Source of the DNA: Alphaproteobacteria bacterium
Lineage (GTDB): Bacteria; Pseudomonadota; Alphaproteobacteria; Sphingomonadales; Sphingomonadaceae
NCBI GenBank assembly: GCA_030424845.1
Contig: JAUHWC010000003.1
Location: forward strand, 1-64,000
DNA length: 64,000 bases
Direction of reading: 5' to 3'
The position numbers and the translations under genes were made by a program. Of this stretch, positions 54,656-64,000 are shown piece by piece; the stretch's first letter is position 1, and the number at the start of each line of letters is the position of its first letter. Under the pieces are notes generated by a model that saw nothing but the letters and a program-made list of their open reading frames with translations, was not told the DNA's origin and searched no databases.

Positions 54656-55423
54656 ATGGCAACGGCAGCAAGCGGGAAATCGCCTGCGCAATCGGGACGG
54701 GCGGGCAGGAAGCCCAGCTTCCATCTCTGGATGGTGCTGGTGATGTGCGCCTATGTCTTTGTCGGTTTCGGGATGAGCTATCTCTATCCCACCGCCACGG
54801 GTACCCGCAGCGGCGATCCGCCCATCGTCCACCTCCACGGCCTTGCCTATTTCGCATGGATGCTGCTGCTGCTGGTGCAGGCGCTGCTGGTCAATGGCCA
54901 GCAAGTGAAGCTCCATCGCTCGCTCGGCACTTTCGGGATCGTGGTGGCAACGCTTGTCGTCGTGATGGGGGCGGTGATCACGATCATCGCAGCCTCGGGC
55001 GATCTTGGAAGCATGGCCCTTGTCGATCACGACACGGCCGGGGTTTTCTACCTTTCGCTGGTTGCCCCGCCCAGTTTCGCGCTGCTGTTCGCCATGGCTA
55101 TCCGCGCGGTGCGCAAGCCGGCTGATCACCGCAACCTGATCCTCCTGGCCACGATCAGCGTCCTCATGCCCGGGATCAACCGCACCTATTCCTACGGGCT
55201 GGGTGTCGAAGGAACGCCCTTCCTGGCAACCTACACGACGATGAACGCGATGCTGGCCGCGATCCTGTGGCATCAGCGGCGAACGACCGGTTCGATCAGC
55301 CGGAACATGTGGATCGGTGCCGCGATCATCGTCCTGCCGCAGCCTCTCAATCCGCTGGTGTCTTCAAGCGATGCCTTCGCCGATGTCATCCAATACCTCG
55401 GGTCTCTGGTTATCTATCGCTAG
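54656..55423 (+). CDS. Integral membrane protein, about six helices, unknown function
   Basis: The 255-residue protein has hydrophobic segments at about 23-42, 61-82, 93-117, 130-152, 163-180 and 218-236 and His/charged residues in loops (HLHGLAYFAWM, HRSLGTFG). That pattern resembles uncharacterised proteins of the DUF2306-like group, but I do not recognise a family with confidence. It has a GGGGAGGGGA box and lies 35 nt after the NTF2 repeat gene and 26 nt before the decarboxylase gene. A transport or redox-membrane role for the cluster is possible. Confidence 0.6.
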   Translation: MATAASGKSPAQSGRAGRKPSFHLWMVLVMCAYVFVGFGMSYLYPTATGTRSGDPPIVHLHGLAYFAWMLLLLVQALLVNGQQVKLHRSLGTFGIVVATLVVVMGAVITIIAASGDLGSMALVDHDTAGVFYLSLVAPPSFALLFAMAIRAVRKPADHRNLILLATISVLMPGINRTYSYGLGVEGTPFLATYTTMNAMLAAILWHQRRTTGSISRNMWIGAAIIVLPQPLNPLVSSSDAFADVIQYLGSLVIYR

Positions 55424-55449
55424 ACCCCCATCCCTGAACGGAGAATACA

Positions 55450-56487
55450 ATGGGAAGCAAATGCCGCCTGATCGCCTGTGAGGAAGCCTGGTCGATCCCC
55501 GAAGTTGCCGAGGAATTGCGCAAGGTAGCGCGCGGCCCCTCGCAAAGTTCGGACAAGCTTCTGGTGGGCGGCATCTACGATGCGGACCATGACACCACCG
55601 GCTATGGCAAGATGAACTTCCTCGAAGGGCTGAAGGACATCGAGCAGCAACGCCTGCCGCAGATGGACGAGTACGGCGTTGACATGCACCTGCTGACGCT
55701 GACCGCGCCCGGCGTGCAGATGTTCGATGCCGACACGGCAACGGAACTGGCCGCGCTTTCCAATGACCGGATGGCGGAGATCTGCCGCAAGTATCCCAAG
55801 CGCTTTGCCGGGCTGGCCAGCTTCGCCCCGCACAGCCCCAAGCGCGCGGCCAAGGAAATCGACCGCGTGATGAACGATCTCAAGCTGAACGGGCTTGTGG
55901 TCAACGGGCACACCAACGGCGAGTATTTCGACGATCCCAAGTTCTGGCCGATCTTCGAGGCGGCGGAAGCGCTGGATGCCACCATCTACATCCATCCGCG
56001 CGGCCCGTCGGACACGCTCAAAGGTCCGCTGATGGACTATGCGATGGACAGCGCGATGTGGGCTTACGGGGTCGAAGTGGGCACGAACATGCTGCGCATG
56101 ATGGCCGGCGGCGTGTTCGACCATTTCCCGAAGCTGCGCATCTGCGTGGGCCACATGGGCGAAATGGTGCCCTTTTTCATCTGGCGCATCAACTTCATGA
56201 ACAGCCGTGCGCAAAAGGTGGGCCGTGCACCCAAGACCCAGCGCAGCATGGAGGAATACTTCAAGGACAATTTCGTCTTTACCACCAGCGGCGTGGAAGA
56301 CCCGCTGGCGCTGCGCTATGCTATTGACCGCATGGGCATCGACAATGTCATCTGGGCGATCGACTACCCCTACCAGCCGATGAAGCCGGCGGTGGACTTC
56401 ATCAACAATTTCGAATGCACCGATGAAGAACGGCACGCCCTGTGCCACGGCAACGCCGAACGGGTGTTCAAGATCGCCCCGGAGTGA
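55450..56487 (+). CDS. Amidohydrolase-family nonoxidative decarboxylase (LigW / gamma-resorcylate decarboxylase-like)
   Basis: The 345-residue protein is of the ACMSD-type amidohydrolase family. The ligand set of LigW is present: CEEAW at the N-terminus (E11/E12), H182 in IYIHPRG, H235 in VGHMGE and D305 in AIDYPYQ. Relatives remove a ring carboxyl group, for example from 5-carboxyvanillate or 2,6-dihydroxybenzoate. The N-terminal insert (about 15-55) and lack of the exact LigW surroundings leave the substrate open; a related hydrolase or lactone-opening role is possible. It precedes a CoA-transferase gene by 13 nt. Confidence 0.85.
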   Translation: MGSKCRLIACEEAWSIPEVAEELRKVARGPSQSSDKLLVGGIYDADHDTTGYGKMNFLEGLKDIEQQRLPQMDEYGVDMHLLTLTAPGVQMFDADTATELAALSNDRMAEICRKYPKRFAGLASFAPHSPKRAAKEIDRVMNDLKLNGLVVNGHTNGEYFDDPKFWPIFEAAEALDATIYIHPRGPSDTLKGPLMDYAMDSAMWAYGVEVGTNMLRMMAGGVFDHFPKLRICVGHMGEMVPFFIWRINFMNSRAQKVGRAPKTQRSMEEYFKDNFVFTTSGVEDPLALRYAIDRMGIDNVIWAIDYPYQPMKPAVDFINNFECTDEERHALCHGNAERVFKIAPE

Positions 56488-56500
56488 GTATGACGCTCCC

Positions 56501-57640
56501 ATGAGCGAAACCAAGCGCGAAGCCCCGCTGAAGGGCCTCAAGGTCGTCGAACTGGCGCGGATCCTGGCCGGTCCTTGGGCGGGCCAGATCTTCGCTGACC
56601 TGGGGGCAGAGGTGATCAAGGTGGAAAGCCCCGATGGCGATGACACCCGCCATTGGGGGCCGCCCTTTGTCGAGAATGCCGATGGTTCGAGAGAGGCGGC
56701 CTATTTCCACGCCGCCAATCGCGGCAAGACCAGCGTGCTGGCGAACTTCCGTGATCCGGATGACCTTGCCAGGGTGGTGGACCTGATCCGCGATGCGGAC
56801 GTTGTGATCGAGAATTTCAAGACCGGTGGCCTTGCCAAGTTCGGCCTCGATTACCAAAGCCTGGCAAGGATCAACCCGCGCCTTGTCTATTGTTCGATCA
56901 CCGGTTTCGGCCATACCGGCCCCTATGCCCCGTTCGCCGGCTATGACTTCATCGTGCAGGGCATGAGCGGGATCATGGACCTGACCGGGTTCCCGGACGG
57001 CCCGCCCACGAAGATCGGCATGGCCTATGCCGACATCATGACCGGGCTCTACGGGGTGATCGGCGTGCAGGCGGCGCTGCACCAGCGCGAACGGACAGGG
57101 CGCGGCCAGCAGATCGACATGGCCTTGCTGGACGTGATGGTGGGCACACTGGCCAACCAGGCGATGAATTACCTTGTCTCGGGCAAGGTGCCGCACCGCA
57201 TCGGCAACGCCCATCCCAACATCGTTCCCTACGAGGCATTCGCCACTGCCGATGGCTGGCTGATCATCGCCGCGGGCAATGACGGCCAGTTCAATCGCCT
57301 CGCCGCATTACTCGGGATGGATGTGAAGGAAGGCTGGGCCACCAATCCGGGCCGGGTGGCGGACAGGGAGAATGTCTCCGCCGCGATATCTTCCAGGACG
57401 CGCGAATGGGAGCGGGACAAGCTCCTGGTGCTGCTGGAAGAACACGGCGTGCCGGCAGGCCCGATCAACACCGTGGCCGAAGCGCTGGCCGATCCGCAGG
57501 TGCAGTCGCGCGGGATGGTGCTCGAGATGGAGCGGCGCGACGGGACGAAGGTCTCGGGCATCCGCACACCCATCACATTCTCCGACGCAGACCTTGCCGT
57601 GGGCAAGCCGTCCCCGCGTATGCCGAGGAAGGACGATTGA
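56501..57640 (+). CDS. Class III CoA-transferase (CaiB/BaiF family)
   Basis: The 379-residue protein has the N-terminal family pattern LKVVELARILAGPWAGQIFADLGAEVIKVE and the catalytic aspartate in MAYADIMTGLYG. It moves CoA between two carboxylates, giving CoA activation without ATP. The ATG at 56501 gives the normal N-terminus. It overlaps the double-OsmC gene by one base (TGATG). Next to a decarboxylase and binding protein it may activate the imported acid or its product; substrate unknown. Confidence 0.92.
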   Translation: MSETKREAPLKGLKVVELARILAGPWAGQIFADLGAEVIKVESPDGDDTRHWGPPFVENADGSREAAYFHAANRGKTSVLANFRDPDDLARVVDLIRDADVVIENFKTGGLAKFGLDYQSLARINPRLVYCSITGFGHTGPYAPFAGYDFIVQGMSGIMDLTGFPDGPPTKIGMAYADIMTGLYGVIGVQAALHQRERTGRGQQIDMALLDVMVGTLANQAMNYLVSGKVPHRIGNAHPNIVPYEAFATADGWLIIAAGNDGQFNRLAALLGMDVKEGWATNPGRVADRENVSAAISSRTREWERDKLLVLLEEHGVPAGPINTVAEALADPQVQSRGMVLEMERRDGTKVSGIRTPITFSDADLAVGKPSPRMPRKDD

Positions 57641-58812
57641 TGGCCAAGCACGAAAACATCCTGGGGGGCGACCCGCGGCCTTCCTTCTTTCCCGTCGATC
57701 AGGGAGCCGCGCGTGTGCAGCCGCCTGAAGACCGTCTGGGCACATCCGTGCGGATGGCGGCAAGGTCGCTCTCGGTCATGCAGAAGGAAGCGCTGCTCGC
57801 CTCCAGCAAGTCACCGCATGTCTGGCGGCTGGTGTCCGACGAGGGTGCCTACCTTGACGGCTACAACGAGGCGCCGTGCCCCTTGAGCTTCCTGACGGTG
57901 GGAATGGTCTCAAGCTATATGACGGAGTTGCTGGCGCTCGCCGAACAGCGCGGCATCGCGATCCGCCACGTGTGCCTTGTGCAGGACAACTACTACACCA
58001 TGAAGGGCAGCGCGCTCAAAGGCACGATGACCGGTGGTGCGAGGGACATCGAGCTGGAAGCGCGGATCGACAGCGATGCTGATGCAGAGGCGCTGCGGGC
58101 GCTGGTGCTGGATGCCGTTGCCGCTTCGCCGTTGAACGGCCTGATGCGCGGCGAGAAGGAGAGCCTCTTCACCCTGACACATCACGGCCGGCGCGTGGTG
58201 CCGGACAAGGCAAGGCCGGTGATCGGCGATGTGCCGGATGATCCTTCCGAAACGATTGCCGAGGCACAGCCGCTTCCGGGCGACTGGCCATCGATCCCGG
58301 TGAAGGGCGGGATGAGCCCGCTGACTGACGAGGCGACAAGTTCGCAAGGCTCCTCCCTTGCCGAGGAACAGGATCGCATCCTGCATATCCGGGGCATCTG
58401 TACCTTGCGCGAGGACGGGGTGAAGCAGGTAGAGCAGCAGTTGTTCAATCCGCATGGCTCGATCTTCCTGTTCCTGTGTGACGAGGAAGGCCGCGCGCCC
58501 GATGCGATCAGCTACATGGCGGCAGGGATCGGCTTCTGCTTCATGACCCAGCTGGGCCGTTATGCAAAGATCGCGAAGAAGGACCTTTCGGCCTACAACA
58601 TCGTGCAGGACATCCACTTCTCCAAGGGTGGGGCCAGCGGTGGCACGGGCCGGGCCGGCAGCGCCGATCCGGTCGAAACGCATGTCTACCTGCACAGCAC
58701 CGAGGACGATGAATTTGCCCGCGCCGCCCTCGACATGGGGGAGCAGACCTGCTTCCTTCATGCCTTCTGCCGCACCGACCTGAAGGCCAAGGTGCGGGTA
58801 GTGAAGACGTGA
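57640..58812 (+). CDS. Double OsmC-domain protein
   Basis: The 390-residue protein has two OsmC-like regions. The first has its cysteine in EAPCPLSFLTVG at about residue 71; the second has a Cys in GIGFCFMTQL near 304 and another in EQTCFLHAFC near 375. The loop GGASGGTGRAGSADP is typical of the fold. OsmC/Ohr proteins reduce organic hydroperoxides, but duplicated members in catabolic clusters are not characterised. It is co-translated with the CoA-transferase. A role as a thiol-based binding or redox protein in the cluster is an inference. Confidence 0.78.
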   Translation: MAKHENILGGDPRPSFFPVDQGAARVQPPEDRLGTSVRMAARSLSVMQKEALLASSKSPHVWRLVSDEGAYLDGYNEAPCPLSFLTVGMVSSYMTELLALAEQRGIAIRHVCLVQDNYYTMKGSALKGTMTGGARDIELEARIDSDADAEALRALVLDAVAASPLNGLMRGEKESLFTLTHHGRRVVPDKARPVIGDVPDDPSETIAEAQPLPGDWPSIPVKGGMSPLTDEATSSQGSSLAEEQDRILHIRGICTLREDGVKQVEQQLFNPHGSIFLFLCDEEGRAPDAISYMAAGIGFCFMTQLGRYAKIAKKDLSAYNIVQDIHFSKGGASGGTGRAGSADPVETHVYLHSTEDDEFARAALDMGEQTCFLHAFCRTDLKAKVRVVKT

Positions 58813-58832
58813 ATGTAACGAGAGAGAAGGCC

Positions 58833-59525
58833 ATGTTCCGTATCGCTACCGCGACGATTGCCGCTGCATTTCTGCTGGCAAGTCCGGGCCGGTCAGAGGC
58901 ACAGGAGCCGGTCGACCAGTCAGCGTGTGGCGAGACACATGTTGCCGGTGACTGGCGGTTGGCGCTGCGGTTCACCGAAGATTCCTTCGAGGGAAACACG
59001 CTGCAATACCACTTCACTCATCAGCCGAGCGGTTTCAGGCTGATCATGCGCGTGATCCGCGGGTAGGGCGTGCGCTTCGGGTTTGATGTCGCAAGGCTGC
59101 TCGAGACGGATGGAATCAAGGCGTACTTCGAGGATATGCCGACCGAGCCTTATGATCCGGACGATCCGTTTCCTCCGGATTATCTCGGGGAGTTCGGCTT
59201 CAACGTGGTGGATGCGGAGCAGGGTTGGATATGGCGCTCGACCGGGGAGCTTGCCTATGGTTTCGATCCGTTCGTCGGAGACGCCAACTGGATATTCTCG
59301 ACCGGCGTGGAACAGGAGCAGATCCGTTCGCTGGTCCGCAACCTCACGACGCGCAATTCCGATGGGATGGAGTTGCAGCTGGAATTCACTCCCGATGGCG
59401 GCAATGTTCAGGTGCTGAGGCGCCTGACCGTCTCTACCGCAGACCTCGTTGATCTTTCGGACAGATCCGCCGGTTTTGTCCAGGCCATCATGCAGCGCTG
59501 CCCGTTGGTAGGCGGCGGGAACTAG
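58833..59525 (+). pseudogene. Secreted-protein gene interrupted by an amber codon
   Basis: From ATG 58833 (GAGAGAAGG box) the frame encodes a signal peptide (cleavage near SEA-QE), Cys-containing mature part and reading to codon TAG at 59064-59066. The same frame then continues without any stop for 152 more residues to a TAG at 59523. The join reads RVIRG-stop-GVRFGFDVARLL, so a single-base change would restore a 230-residue protein. I do not recognise the family. It could be a recent pseudogene, a sequencing error, or a case of stop readthrough. The final TAG overlaps the stop of the converging DUF2189 gene (CTAG). Confidence 0.7.
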
Positions 59526-60292
59526 CTGATCGCCCTTCGGTAGAGGTGCCAGCTGGCGTGGCCCAGCAACGGCAGCACGAGCAACAGGCCGAGGAAGGCC
59601 GGCAGGCTCGCCAGGAACAGCGCCAGCGCGATCAGCACTGCCCAACCCAGCATCACCGGGAAATTGCGGCTCACCGTCTTCCAGCTGGCGATCATGGCGG
59701 TGATCAGGTCCACGTCGCGGTGGATCAGCGTGGGCAGGCTCATCACCGTCAGGCAATAGGTGAACAGGGCAATCGCCCCGCCAACCGCGCCGCCCACAAG
59801 CAGCATCATCCAGCCCGAGAGGGTCTCGAACATGGCGAGCGATTCCGTGGTCAGGCCGGATTGGGCGAGGAAGATGTAGAAGATGCCGTGCGCCAGCATC
59901 ACCCAGAAGGCCACGATCACGAAGATGATCACGCCAAGTCCCATGATCTGGTCATCGCCGCGCCCGCGCAGCGCGCCCAGCACATCGCGCCAGGCAATCG
60001 GCTGTCCCGTTTCGCGCCGGCGGCTGACCTCGTAGATGCCCACGGCGGTGAAGGGGGCGATCAACGGGAAGCAGGCAATGGCCGGCACCAGCCATATGAC
60101 CTGTCCGAAGGTGACAAGGGCATAGGTAATGGCAATCCCCGCCACCACATAGACACCGGCAATCACCAGCCCATATTGCGGACAGGCGATGAAATCGGCC
60201 CAGCCGGCCGCGAGCGCGGCCTTCAGGTCAGCCGCCGTCAGGTCTTCTGCCACCTCAAGGCGCTCTGCCGGCGCCTTCTCGATCGTATCCAC
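59522..60292 (-). CDS. DUF2189-family membrane protein
   Basis: The 256-residue protein has about six membrane segments (for example around 40-65, 65-85, 120-150, 165-195, 215-245) and the family start ADLKAALAAGWADFIACPQYGL. DUF2189 proteins are predicted inner-membrane proteins of unknown role, sometimes near cytochrome oxidase genes. I take GTG at 60292 as start because GGGGGAGAGG lies six bases upstream; an ATG at 60343 lacks a ribosome site. The ribosome site is partly inside a hairpin (60302-60332). Confidence 0.8.
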   Translation of the reverse strand: MDTIEKAPAERLEVAEDLTAADLKAALAAGWADFIACPQYGLVIAGVYVVAGIAITYALVTFGQVIWLVPAIACFPLIAPFTAVGIYEVSRRRETGQPIAWRDVLGALRGRGDDQIMGLGVIIFVIVAFWVMLAHGIFYIFLAQSGLTTESLAMFETLSGWMMLLVGGAVGGAIALFTYCLTVMSLPTLIHRDVDLITAMIASWKTVSRNFPVMLGWAVLIALALFLASLPAFLGLLLVLPLLGHASWHLYRRAIS

Positions 60293-60301
60293 GACACCTC
60301 T

Positions 60302-60332
60302 CCCCCAGACGCGAAGTGCTGCAGTCTGGGGG
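60302..60332 (-). promoter_or_regulatory. Hairpin covering the ribosome-binding site of the DUF2189 gene
   Basis: CCCCCAGAC (60302-60310) and GTCTGGGGG (60324-60332) form a perfect 9-bp stem with a 13-nt loop. In the leftward transcript the 3' arm ends in the GGGGG of the GGGGGAGAGG ribosome site of the GTG start at 60292, so it could block translation. It could also be a leftover terminator for the S9 peptidase gene upstream, but no U-run follows. Confidence 0.5.
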
Positions 60333-60396
60333 ATTAGTGGCATTTGCGACAGGCTGGAATGATCTGGCGCAAATTTCCAAAGAGGGACGGACGCCT

Positions 60397-62394
60397 CTAG
60401 TCCTTGAGGTATCTGTCCAGCCAGGCGTTCCAGCGCTGCATCCGGTCGAGCTGGAAGCTGGGGCGGCTGATGCCGTGATATTCGCCCGGATAGATCACCA
60501 GCTGCGTGTCGATTCCGCGATGGCGCAGCGCCTGGTACATCTGTTCGCTGGCGATGGTGGGAACGTTGACGTCCTCCTCGCCAACGATGAACAGGGTCGG
60601 CGTCACGATCCGCTGGTTCTGGAAGAAGGGATAGCTGATCGCCATCCAGCCTTCGAAATTCTCCCACGGCGTGCCGAGCTCTGCGATGTATTCACGAATG
60701 TACTCGTCATGGCCGAAGCCGGTGAAGATGTTGGAGATCGACGAACCGCTGACGGCCGCCTTGAAGCGCGTGTCGCTCGCAATGACGTAATTGGTCAACA
60801 TCCCGCCATAGGACCATCCGCCCACGCCCAGCCGCTCCGGATCGGCAATGCCCTTGGCAACGGCATCGTCCACCGCGGCCAGCACGTCCTGAACGTCGAG
60901 ATCACCCCAGCGGCCGTGGCCACCCATGGCAAAGGCTTCGCCGCGTCCGGTGCTTCCGCGCGGATTGGGGGCAAGCACAACATATCCGGCGGCGATCTGC
61001 CACAAGGGCTCGGTGTCCCAGCTGTAATCGAATTGCGCGGCCGGACCGCCGTGCAACATCAGGGTCGTCGGCTGCGGCCTGCGGGCATCGTGGCCCGGCG
61101 GCAGGTAGATGAAGCCGTGAATCTCGGTTCCGTCTTCGCTGGCATAGCTGGCCATGCTGACAGAGCCGAATTCGATGCCCTCCAGCCATTCATCGTTCTG
61201 TGCCGTCACCTTGACGAGGTCCCCGCCACGGAAGGCGTAGACTTCGTTCGGGGTGTAGTTGGTGCTCCTGAGAAGGGCCATGGTCCCGCCGCGCATTGCG
61301 GTGGGGTCCCTGAGGACGAAATTGCCCACGGCAAGCTGTTCCACCGTGCCGCCGTTGGCGGAAACCTGGGCAAGATACTGGCGCCCGTCATCCTCCACGA
61401 TCATGCGGACCGCGCTGCCATCCTCGGTCCACAGAGGGTCGGAGACATTGCGATCCAGGGTCGGGGTCAGGATTACCGGTTCCCCGCCCGAAGCGGGAAC
61501 CACTGCCAGCGGGGTGACACCGTACCAGATCTTGTAAGGATCGGCGCCGTGAACATAAGCGATCCGGCGTCCATCGGGGCTCCACGCCGGAGAAGTGTCC
61601 GAACCCGGATGCACGGTGAGCTGGCGCGGTGCGGCGCCCGGCGAGGAAAGGCTCGCCACCCACACATCGGTGTTGCTGTTGCGGTCCGGGTCTTCGGTGC
61701 GGTTGGAAACGAAGGCCACTTCGCTGCCATCGGGCGAGAAGACGGGATCGGATTCGTCAAAGTCGCCATCGGCCAGCCGCTCCAGCGCGCCGGTGGCGGG
61801 ATCGAACAGCCACAACCGCTCGCGGCGGTTGTCGAGGTAGCCGATGTAATCCTCCTTGAAGCGATAGCGGTCGATCACGATCGGCTTGGGCCGCTCCTCG
61901 TCCTCCCCTTGCGCCTCTTCATCCTCCGGCTCGGGATCCTTGATGACCAGCACCATCCTGCTGCCATCGGGCGACCACACGAAATCACTGACCGACCCCT
62001 CGATGCTGTCGATCGGGCGTGCTTCGCCACCGTCAAGCGGCAGCAGCCAGAGGCGCGTCGGGGCATCCTCGTCCTCGTCACCGCGAGAGGAGAGAAAACC
62101 GATATGCGAACCATCGGGGCTGAACTTGGGCGAGCTTTCATTCTCGCCCTCGCGCAGCGTCAGCTGCCGCTCGCCGCTGCCATCGACATTGGCGATCCAG
62201 AGGTGGCTGAAGTTCTCGTCTTCCTCGAGGTCGGCATGGCTCACCACATAGACGACCTTTGTCCCGTCCGGCGAAATGCTGGGGGAGGAGACCGTCCGGG
62301 TCTTGAGCAGGTCCTCGATCTCTACCGGGCGGGCATATGCGGAAACGCTGATGGCGGCGGCAGCAATTGCCGTGATCACAAATCGAAAGGTCAA
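60397..62394 (-). CDS. S9-family prolyl oligopeptidase (acylaminoacyl/dipeptidyl peptidase type), secreted
   Basis: The 665-residue protein has a signal peptide (cleavage near AYA-RP), an N-terminal WD40-like beta-propeller (repeats SISPDGTKV, KFSPDGSHIG, WSPDGSRMV, FSPDGSEVAF, WSPDGRRIAY) and a C-terminal alpha/beta hydrolase with Ser in GGWSYGGML, Asp in GEEDVNVP and His in GEYHGI. It should trim oligopeptides in the periplasm. I take TTG at 62394 as start because it gives a standard signal peptide with AGGA upstream; ATG at 62451 would add an acidic N-terminus. Confidence 0.9.
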   Translation of the reverse strand: MTFRFVITAIAAAAISVSAYARPVEIEDLLKTRTVSSPSISPDGTKVVYVVSHADLEEDENFSHLWIANVDGSGERQLTLREGENESSPKFSPDGSHIGFLSSRGDEDEDAPTRLWLLPLDGGEARPIDSIEGSVSDFVWSPDGSRMVLVIKDPEPEDEEAQGEDEERPKPIVIDRYRFKEDYIGYLDNRRERLWLFDPATGALERLADGDFDESDPVFSPDGSEVAFVSNRTEDPDRNSNTDVWVASLSSPGAAPRQLTVHPGSDTSPAWSPDGRRIAYVHGADPYKIWYGVTPLAVVPASGGEPVILTPTLDRNVSDPLWTEDGSAVRMIVEDDGRQYLAQVSANGGTVEQLAVGNFVLRDPTAMRGGTMALLRSTNYTPNEVYAFRGGDLVKVTAQNDEWLEGIEFGSVSMASYASEDGTEIHGFIYLPPGHDARRPQPTTLMLHGGPAAQFDYSWDTEPLWQIAAGYVVLAPNPRGSTGRGEAFAMGGHGRWGDLDVQDVLAAVDDAVAKGIADPERLGVGGWSYGGMLTNYVIASDTRFKAAVSGSSISNIFTGFGHDEYIREYIAELGTPWENFEGWMAISYPFFQNQRIVTPTLFIVGEEDVNVPTIASEQMYQALRHRGIDTQLVIYPGEYHGISRPSFQLDRMQRWNAWLDRYLKD

Positions 62395-62488
62395 GTTGGG
62401 AATTCCTGTTCGCTCGGGGCCGCCGGATGGCGGCGAATCCAGATGCGGCAAAGTGGTTTCAACTGTGATAAATTGTCAAGCGTGATGA

Positions 62489-63754
<1,266 letters not shown>

Positions 63755-63803
63755 TCAGGCTGTCAGTAGCAGCCGGCCGACAAGGCAACCATACACCATA
63801 GCT

Positions 63804-63830
63804 TGCAATTAATGCACCTTCGCTTGCGAA
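63804..63830. promoter_or_regulatory. Palindromic sequences upstream of ligA
   Basis: TGCAATTAATGCA (63804-63816) is a 13-bp palindrome with one mismatched pair, and TTCGCTTGCGAA (63819-63830) follows. They lie 69-95 nt upstream of ligA in the 126-nt gap. LysR-type regulators control many lig genes and bind A/T-centred palindromes, so this could be such a site. No regulator gene is visible near it. Confidence 0.35.
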
Positions 63831-63861
63831 AAGCGGCAGCATGGCACGATCGGCGCGATGC

Positions 63862-64000
63862 CTATTGGCGCAGGTTCATGTACCAGTCGCGCGCTGCCTG
63901 GTAATTCGCCTGGCTGGTGCTCAAGGCTTGTCCGGCATCGATGATGGCCCGCGTCCTGAGGACGATATCATCGGCCAGCGGTTCGTCGAAGGCCATCCCG
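63862..64000 (-). CDS. C-terminal fragment of a leftward gene (edge-truncated)
   Basis: A leftward frame enters at the right edge and ends at TAG 63862-63864, giving 46 C-terminal residues that include the segments DIVLRTRAIIDAG and YQAARDWYMNLRQ. It is open across the edge, and an internal ATG at 63996 could even be the start. It is upstream of ligAB in the same direction with 126 nt between. I cannot identify the family from this fragment; a protocatechuate-pathway gene would fit the position. Confidence 0.6.
   Translation of the reverse strand, partial: GMAFDEPLADDIVLRTRAIIDAGQALSTSQANYQAARDWYMNLRQ

Overview
The window looks like the chromosome of a sphingomonad-type alphaproteobacterium (Sphingomonadales, probably Erythrobacteraceae or a close relative). 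The signs are about 63% G+C, dense head-to-tail operons with ATGA, TGATG and GTGA overlaps, a large TonB-dependent receptor, a type II (extradiol) protocatechuate 4,5-dioxygenase of the LigAB type, and many genes for unusual carbon sources. I see no rRNA, tRNA, CRISPR array, insertion sequence or phage gene.

Layout. 1-6.2 kb: a beta-glucan (laminarin-type) locus of TonB receptor, GH16 and GH3. 6.2-16.9 kb: fatty-acid/acyl-CoA catabolism, with fadD and a MerR regulator leftward, and thiolase, FadB-like, acyl-CoA dehydrogenase, nitronate monooxygenase-like, EtfBA and a thioesterase rightward. 16.9-20.9 kb: a PQQ/heme c dehydrogenase with an NTF2-like secreted protein. 21-27.7 kb: TetR plus an RND tripartite efflux pump. 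27.7-32 kb: MarR, HSL esterase, Baeyer-Villiger monooxygenase, a secreted protein of unknown function and a 46-residue membrane protein. 32-37.7 kb: pirin and a MacAB-TolC-type pump. 37.8-41.3 kb: HupE-like protein, MBL hydrolase, XdhC and a MobA-like transferase.

41.3-50 kb is a leftward operon of special interest. It encodes a two-protein PEP-synthase-like phosphotransferase, a biotin carrier, a carboxyltransferase and a HAD phosphatase. This is the gene set of the bacterial acetovanillone/hydroxyacetophenone pathway (AcvABCDEF/Hpe type), but no biotin carboxylase gene is visible. Downstream follow an N-demethylase-family protein, a Cys/Met-metabolism PLP enzyme and a SnoaL-like protein. 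50.2-51.6 kb holds a GFA-family gene and an AraC regulator. An 11-bp word is shared between the AraC promoter region and the phosphotransferase promoter region.

51.7-58.8 kb is a rightward cluster that I cannot match to a described pathway: orphan ABC-type binding lipoprotein, triple NTF2-like protein, membrane protein, LigW-like nonoxidative decarboxylase, class III CoA-transferase and a double-OsmC protein. 58.8-59.5 kb is a secreted-protein gene broken by an amber codon. 59.5-62.4 kb encodes a DUF2189 membrane protein and an S9 peptidase. 62.5-63.7 kb is ligBA, and the window ends inside an unidentified leftward gene.

Taken together the genes suggest a heterotroph that uses algal beta-glucan, fatty acids, ketones and lignin-type aromatic ketones. 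Phosphorylation and carboxylation of an aryl methyl ketone would give an aroylacetate, then an aromatic acid, and protocatechuate would be cleaved by LigAB. That linkage is inference; the individual families are seen in the sequence.
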